This document shows positions 61,643 through 64,000 of a DNA stretch of 64,000 nucleotides, piece after piece. Every line of letters starts with the position of its first letter. The stretch's first letter is position 1. Both the position numbers and the translations under genes were made by a program. Under the pieces are notes generated by a model. The model ran no database searches. It was not told where the DNA came from and saw only the letters and a program-made list of their open reading frames with translations. The DNA comes from Candidatus Peregrinibacteria bacterium. GTDB taxonomy: Bacteria; Patescibacteriota; Gracilibacteria; UM-FILTER-43-11. The DNA lies in contig CP064978.1 of assembly GCA_016699515.1 (NCBI GenBank), forward strand, positions 930,001 to 994,000. The letters run 5' to 3'.

Positions 61643-61930
61643 TTAGAGCCTACTTAGCACCGTTTGATATCCACCCATGCCATGATGCAACCAATGGGCC
61701 ACACGGCTGATAGTGGTGGTACTTACTCCGGTTTGTTCATTGATGGCTCGATACGACATACCTTGGCTGATGAGTTCGGCCGCCTGAAGACGCTCGGCCA
61801 TACTTTGGATTTCGGAAATTGTTGCAATGTCGCGCAAAAAGTTTTGAACGTCGGTTTGCGTTTTGAGCGAGGCAAATGCGTTGCACAAATTTTGAAATGC
61901 CGGGCTTTGTTCGAGTTCTTTTTCGAGCAT
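61643..61930 (-). CDS. TrpR/YerC/YecD-family DNA-binding regulator
   Basis: 95 residues. It has FLRDIATISEIQSMAERLQAAELISQGMSYRAINEQTGVSTTTISRVAHWLHHGMGGYQTVL. The helix-turn-helix (SYRAINEQTGVSTTTISRVA) is the TrpR/YerC type. YerC proteins lack tryptophan-specific residues in part and their ligands are unknown. A TrpR-operator-like dyad lies just upstream of its own start, suggesting autoregulation. Confidence 0.9.
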   Translation of the reverse strand: MLEKELEQSPAFQNLCNAFASLKTQTDVQNFLRDIATISEIQSMAERLQAAELISQGMSYRAINEQTGVSTTTISRVAHWLHHGMGGYQTVLSRL

Positions 61931-61937
61931 GAAAATT

Positions 61938-61959
61938 ATTAATGTGTTAACATGCTAAT
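61938..61959. promoter_or_regulatory. TrpR-like operator dyad upstream of the regulator gene
   Basis: ATTAATGTGTTAACATGCTA.. is a 22-bp dyad with 8 of 11 symmetric positions and a TGTTAACA core, like GTTAAC at the centre of TrpR operators. It overlaps a -10 (TAGCAT 61957-61952) set 17 bp from TTGACA (61980-61975) on the minus strand. Confidence 0.5.
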
Positions 61960-62060
61960 ACATTATAATTTCGCTGTCAAACAAAAAATATAAAAAATAA
62001 TGGTGAATATTTGTCTACCACATTATTTGGCTTGTTTTAGCTATTTTTACACTTATTAGT

Positions 62061-62109
62061 GAACTTTTGTTCATTTTGGGTTGACCAGTGAACGTATGTT
62101 TACTAAACT
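62061..62109 (+). promoter_or_regulatory. SOS promoter with two LexA boxes
   Basis: GAACTTTTGTTC (62061-62072) matches the GAAC-N4-GTTC LexA box used in Gram-positive-type systems. A second, GAACGTATGTTT (62090-62101), has one mismatch and lies between the -35 TTGACC (62081-62086) and the -10 TAAACT (62104-62109; 17-bp spacer). LexA bound here should block the downstream operon. Confidence 0.85.
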
Positions 62110-62177
62110 GGGGCTGTGGATGATATTGCGACTGACTTGTGTCGCCTTCCCTCATTTAACACTTAAAACAAAAAACT

Positions 62178-62372
62178 ATGTTGATCAATTTATTTTTTGC
62201 AGGCCTGTTCTTAGTCATCAACTTGATAGCCTTGTTCAATTTCGTTCGTATCTTTCGGTTCGCTTATCGATTGGCGAGTTACGCGATTAATAAAAAAGAT
62301 CAGTCCTCCCAATTTATTAACGCTTTCATAAAGACTTATTACGAAACTCACTCAATGATGAAAGCAGCTTAG
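62178..62372 (+). CDS. Small membrane protein, first gene of the SOS operon
   Basis: 64 residues: hydrophobic N-terminal helix MLINLFFAGLFLVINLIALF with an aromatic/basic linker (NFVRIFRFAYRL) and a polar tail (NKKDQSSQFINAFIKTYYET). Starts 69 bp after the LexA-regulated promoter. Its start resembles that of the 28-residue peptide at 62407, so they may be paralogues. An SOS-induced membrane peptide could act like TisB or SulA-type division inhibitors; this is inference. Confidence 0.6.
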   Translation: MLINLFFAGLFLVINLIALFNFVRIFRFAYRLASYAINKKDQSSQFINAFIKTYYETHSMMKAA

Positions 62373-62406
62373 TGCTATTGAACAAATTTTTTATTCATAA
62401 TTTTAC

Positions 62407-62493
62407 ATGCTATTCAACTTTCTATTCGCTGGCTTTGTTCTTTCGTTCGCCTTTCTTTTTATCCGTCTTTTAACCTTATTAAATTATGATTGA
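62407..62493 (+). CDS. 28-aa hydrophobic peptide overlapping lexA start
   Basis: ATG 62407 to TGA 62491-62493. Reads MLFNFLFAGFVLSFAFLFIR then LLTLLNYD. Its 3' end overlaps the lexA ATG at 62486, which fits translational coupling. Similar to the start of the 62178 protein (ML.N..FAG..L...). Confidence 0.45.
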   Translation: MLFNFLFAGFVLSFAFLFIRLLTLLNYD

Positions 62494-63064
62494 TGCTTTA
62501 CTTTCCAAAATCCAGCGTATTCGCCACTATTACAAGCAGAATAAAGTTATGCCTACGTATGACGAAATTTGTGAACTATTTGACTTTAAGTCAAAAAATG
62601 CCGCTTTTAAGTTGGTAAACAAATTGGTGGAAAAAGGCTATATAGAGAAGATGGATAAGGGGCGGCTGAAGCCCGGGTTGCATTTTTTGGGACTCCCCTT
62701 GTTTAATAGCGTTCAAGCTGGAGATGCCACCGCTGAAGAAGAAATTTTATTGGATCGAATTGATTTGAACGATTTTTTGGTTCAGTCCCCTGACCAAACG
62801 GTCATGATTAACGTTCGAGGCGACAGTATGATTGATGCAGGCATTCATGAGGGAGACAAAGTGGTTGTCGACCGTCACGCTCGCGTTCAGGTGGGAAACA
62901 TTGTAGTAGCACAGGTAGACGGAGATTTTACGGTAAAGTATTTGGATAAATCGAAAGAGGGTCAAATTATTTTGCAGCCTGGAAATCCTAATTACCCCCC
63001 CATCATCCCTAAAAACGAAATGGCGATTTTCGGCAAAGTGGTTGGGGTGGTTCGAAAAATGTAA
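62486..63064 (+). CDS. lexA: LexA repressor
   Basis: 192 residues. N-terminal winged helix (YDEICELFDFKSKNAAFKLVNKLVEKGYI). Cleavage site Ala78-Gly79 in SVQAGDA; catalytic Ser114 in RGDSMIDAGIHEGD and Lys151 in GDFTVKYLD: the full self-cleaving S24 peptidase. RecA-stimulated self-cleavage would derepress the SOS genes. It is the last gene of an operon with one or two small membrane proteins under two LexA boxes, so it is autoregulated. Confidence 0.96.
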   Translation: MIDALLSKIQRIRHYYKQNKVMPTYDEICELFDFKSKNAAFKLVNKLVEKGYIEKMDKGRLKPGLHFLGLPLFNSVQAGDATAEEEILLDRIDLNDFLVQSPDQTVMINVRGDSMIDAGIHEGDKVVVDRHARVQVGNIVVAQVDGDFTVKYLDKSKEGQIILQPGNPNYPPIIPKNEMAIFGKVVGVVRKM

Positions 63065-63070
63065 TTCCAG

Positions 63071-63100
63071 AATTAAGGAGTAAGGAATAAGGATTAAGTA
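63071..63100. repeat. GGAGTAAGGAATAAGGATTAAG inverted-repeat arm
   Basis: AGAATTAAGGAGTAAGGAATAAGG.. pairs with CTTAATCCTTACTCC at 63320-63335, enclosing a decayed four-helix-bundle gene. Confidence 0.7.
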
Positions 63101-63112
63101 TTTATATAGTGA

Positions 63113-63307
63113 CTAAAAGATCGCGTCCATTTTTATAATCAATCAGATGCATCGTTGGAGGAAGTGAAGTGCCAAACTCAACTTGCCTTTGGTCTGAGTT
63201 ATTTTAGTAAGACTGACTATGAAAAAATAGCCGCGCTACAAGATGAGACTGGAAAGACTTTAAATGGATGGATCCGGTCACAGAAAAATATAAGACTAAT
63301 TAATTAG
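63113..63307 (+). pseudogene. Four-helix bundle (S23/IVS) protein remnant
   Basis: No start codon is present; after a stop at 63110-63112 the frame reads LKDRVHFYNQSDASLEEVKCQTQLAFGLSYFSKTDYEKIAALQDETGKTLNGWIRSQKN, ending at TAG 63305. This is the C-terminal half of the family (L...L.LA..LgY.s...y..L.....E.gK.LngWi.S). The N-terminal half is missing. A more complete relative is at 32407. Confidence 0.7.
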
Positions 63308-63337
63308 AGTCTGCCTAGTTCTTAATCCTTACTCCTT

Positions 63338-64000
63338 TTACGCTATTTCTCCAAAAAATACTTTTTCTAAGTTCTTACTATCGGCCAGCTTTTCGACCGG
63401 TCCTTCCATGAGCATTTTTCCTTCGGCCAAAATATAGCCGCGATGCGCAATATTGAGCAGGCTTTTTAAATTGTGCTCCACTACCACAATGCTGGTTCCA
63501 AACGTCTTGTTGATTTCGGCGATTTTTTCGAAAACGGATTGAACGATTTTGGGAGCGAGTCCGATTGATGGCTCGTCAAGAAGTAGCAATTTTGGATTCA
63601 TCATGAGCCCGCGTGCCAATGCCAAAATTTGCTGCTCCCCCCCGCTCATGTAGTAGGCAATTTGTTTGAACTTTTTTTTGAGCACCGGAAAAAACTGAAT
63701 TAACTCTTCCGTGCGCGCCTGGATCATTTTTTTGTCGCTCCACAAGTATGCCCCCATGCGCAAATTTTCTTCGATAGTGAGTGAGGGAAATACACGCTTG
63801 CCTTGTCCTACGAAGGACATTCCTGCTTCGACCATGCTGGACGGATGCGGGTGAATGACCTTGCCGTCGAATTCAACCGTCCCGGTGCTTTTTTCGAACA
63901 ACCCGAACGTACTTTTTAAAAGCACGGTTTTTCCGGCTCCGTTGGGGCCCATTAAAATTAATATTTCACCTTCGTTCACGTGGTAATCGACATTGTGAAT
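63338..64000 (-). CDS. ABC transporter ATPase, LivF-like, partial
   Basis: At least 220 residues; the N-terminus runs off the right edge (IHNVDYHVNEGEI continues past the first Met). Walker A MGPNGAGKTVLLK; signature YYMSGGEQQILALARGLM; Walker B LLLLDEPSIGLAPKIV; H-loop VVEHNLKSLLNIAHRGYILAEG. LivF-type spacing (FVGQGKRVFPSLTIEENLRMGAY). It would energise import of branched-chain amino acids or related substrates with permeases outside the window. Confidence 0.9.
   Translation of the reverse strand: MHNVDYHVNEGEILILMGPNGAGKTVLLKSTFGLFEKSTGTVEFDGKVIHPHPSSMVEAGMSFVGQGKRVFPSLTIEENLRMGAYLWSDKKMIQARTEELIQFFPVLKKKFKQIAYYMSGGEQQILALARGLMMNPKLLLLDEPSIGLAPKIVQSVFEKIAEINKTFGTSIVVVEHNLKSLLNIAHRGYILAEGKMLMEGPVEKLADSKNLEKVFFGEIA

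Overview
The window looks like a chromosomal segment of a small-genome bacterium, most likely from the Candidate Phyla Radiation and perhaps near Peregrinibacteria. This is inferred from gene content and style, not from a marker tree: scattered housekeeping genes, large secreted Cys-rich, cohesin-like and SLH-type surface proteins, few Shine-Dalgarno sites, and AT-rich word repeats between genes. TGA acts as an ordinary stop (for example the ATGA overlap at 56004-56007), so the Gracilibacteria glycine code does not apply. No phage, transposase or CRISPR array is visible.

Layout. 1-4008: start of a type IV pilus ATPase gene and a leftward folD-purF-purD purine cluster. 4102-8505: two secreted/anchored Cys-rich proteins. 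8502-12159 (leftward): NfuA-like protein, PrsW-like protease, damaged nadB, tsaD. 12336-17825: lgt, a hypothetical, a CHASE2-adenylate cyclase, a DUF3307 membrane protein and a cyclic-nucleotide-binding protein. 18010-24539: uvrA, two RsbU-type phosphatases, a hypothetical, a divergent-PAP2 protein. 24649-28609: a lipoprotein, a tRNA-Cys inside degenerate tRNA copies, a hypothetical, a sorbosone-dehydrogenase-like lipoprotein, a cation/proton antiporter. 28656-31243: grpE, CIRCE operator, dnaK. 32002-35612: tRNA-Leu, tRNA-Arg, a four-helix-bundle protein, a SanA-like protein, thrS with a threonine T-box leader. 35613-40341: small membrane protein, pdxS, a MraY/WecA-like transferase, a RelE-type toxin-antitoxin pair, an Elp3-like enzyme. 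40338-49545: membrane proteins, an Asp-rich lipoprotein, a trypsin-like protease with SLH repeats, htpX, a possible second toxin-antitoxin pair, tilS, an FN3 protein. 49542-54945: membrane protein, rsmE, ftsK, three hypotheticals. 54946-59532: gmk, a 36-residue membrane peptide, a YibE/F protein, znuABC. 59674-64000: small membrane protein, 2OG-Fe(II) oxygenase, SAM methyltransferase, TrpR-like regulator, an SOS operon ending in lexA, and a LivF-like ATPase.

Data quality. About 35 single-run indels, nearly all in homopolymers, break 19 genes including dnaK (five breaks) and thrS (three). In each case a one- or two-base change in the run restores a family-typical protein. I read these as sequencing/assembly errors and give joined gene coordinates. 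Two defects do not fit that explanation: a clean in-frame loss of about 80-90 codons in nadB and an in-frame TGA in tilS.

Regulation visible in the DNA: a perfect CIRCE operator over the dnaK promoter, two LexA boxes at the lexA operon, a TrpR-like dyad at a trpR-like gene, a threonine T-box before thrS, and repeated use of extended -10 promoters. Most unusual are an identical 43-bp palindromic element read in frame in opposite orientations in nadB and tsaD, a 20-bp palindrome splitting a decayed tRNA-Cys copy, and an AT-rich intergenic repeat word that also sits in frame inside elp3.
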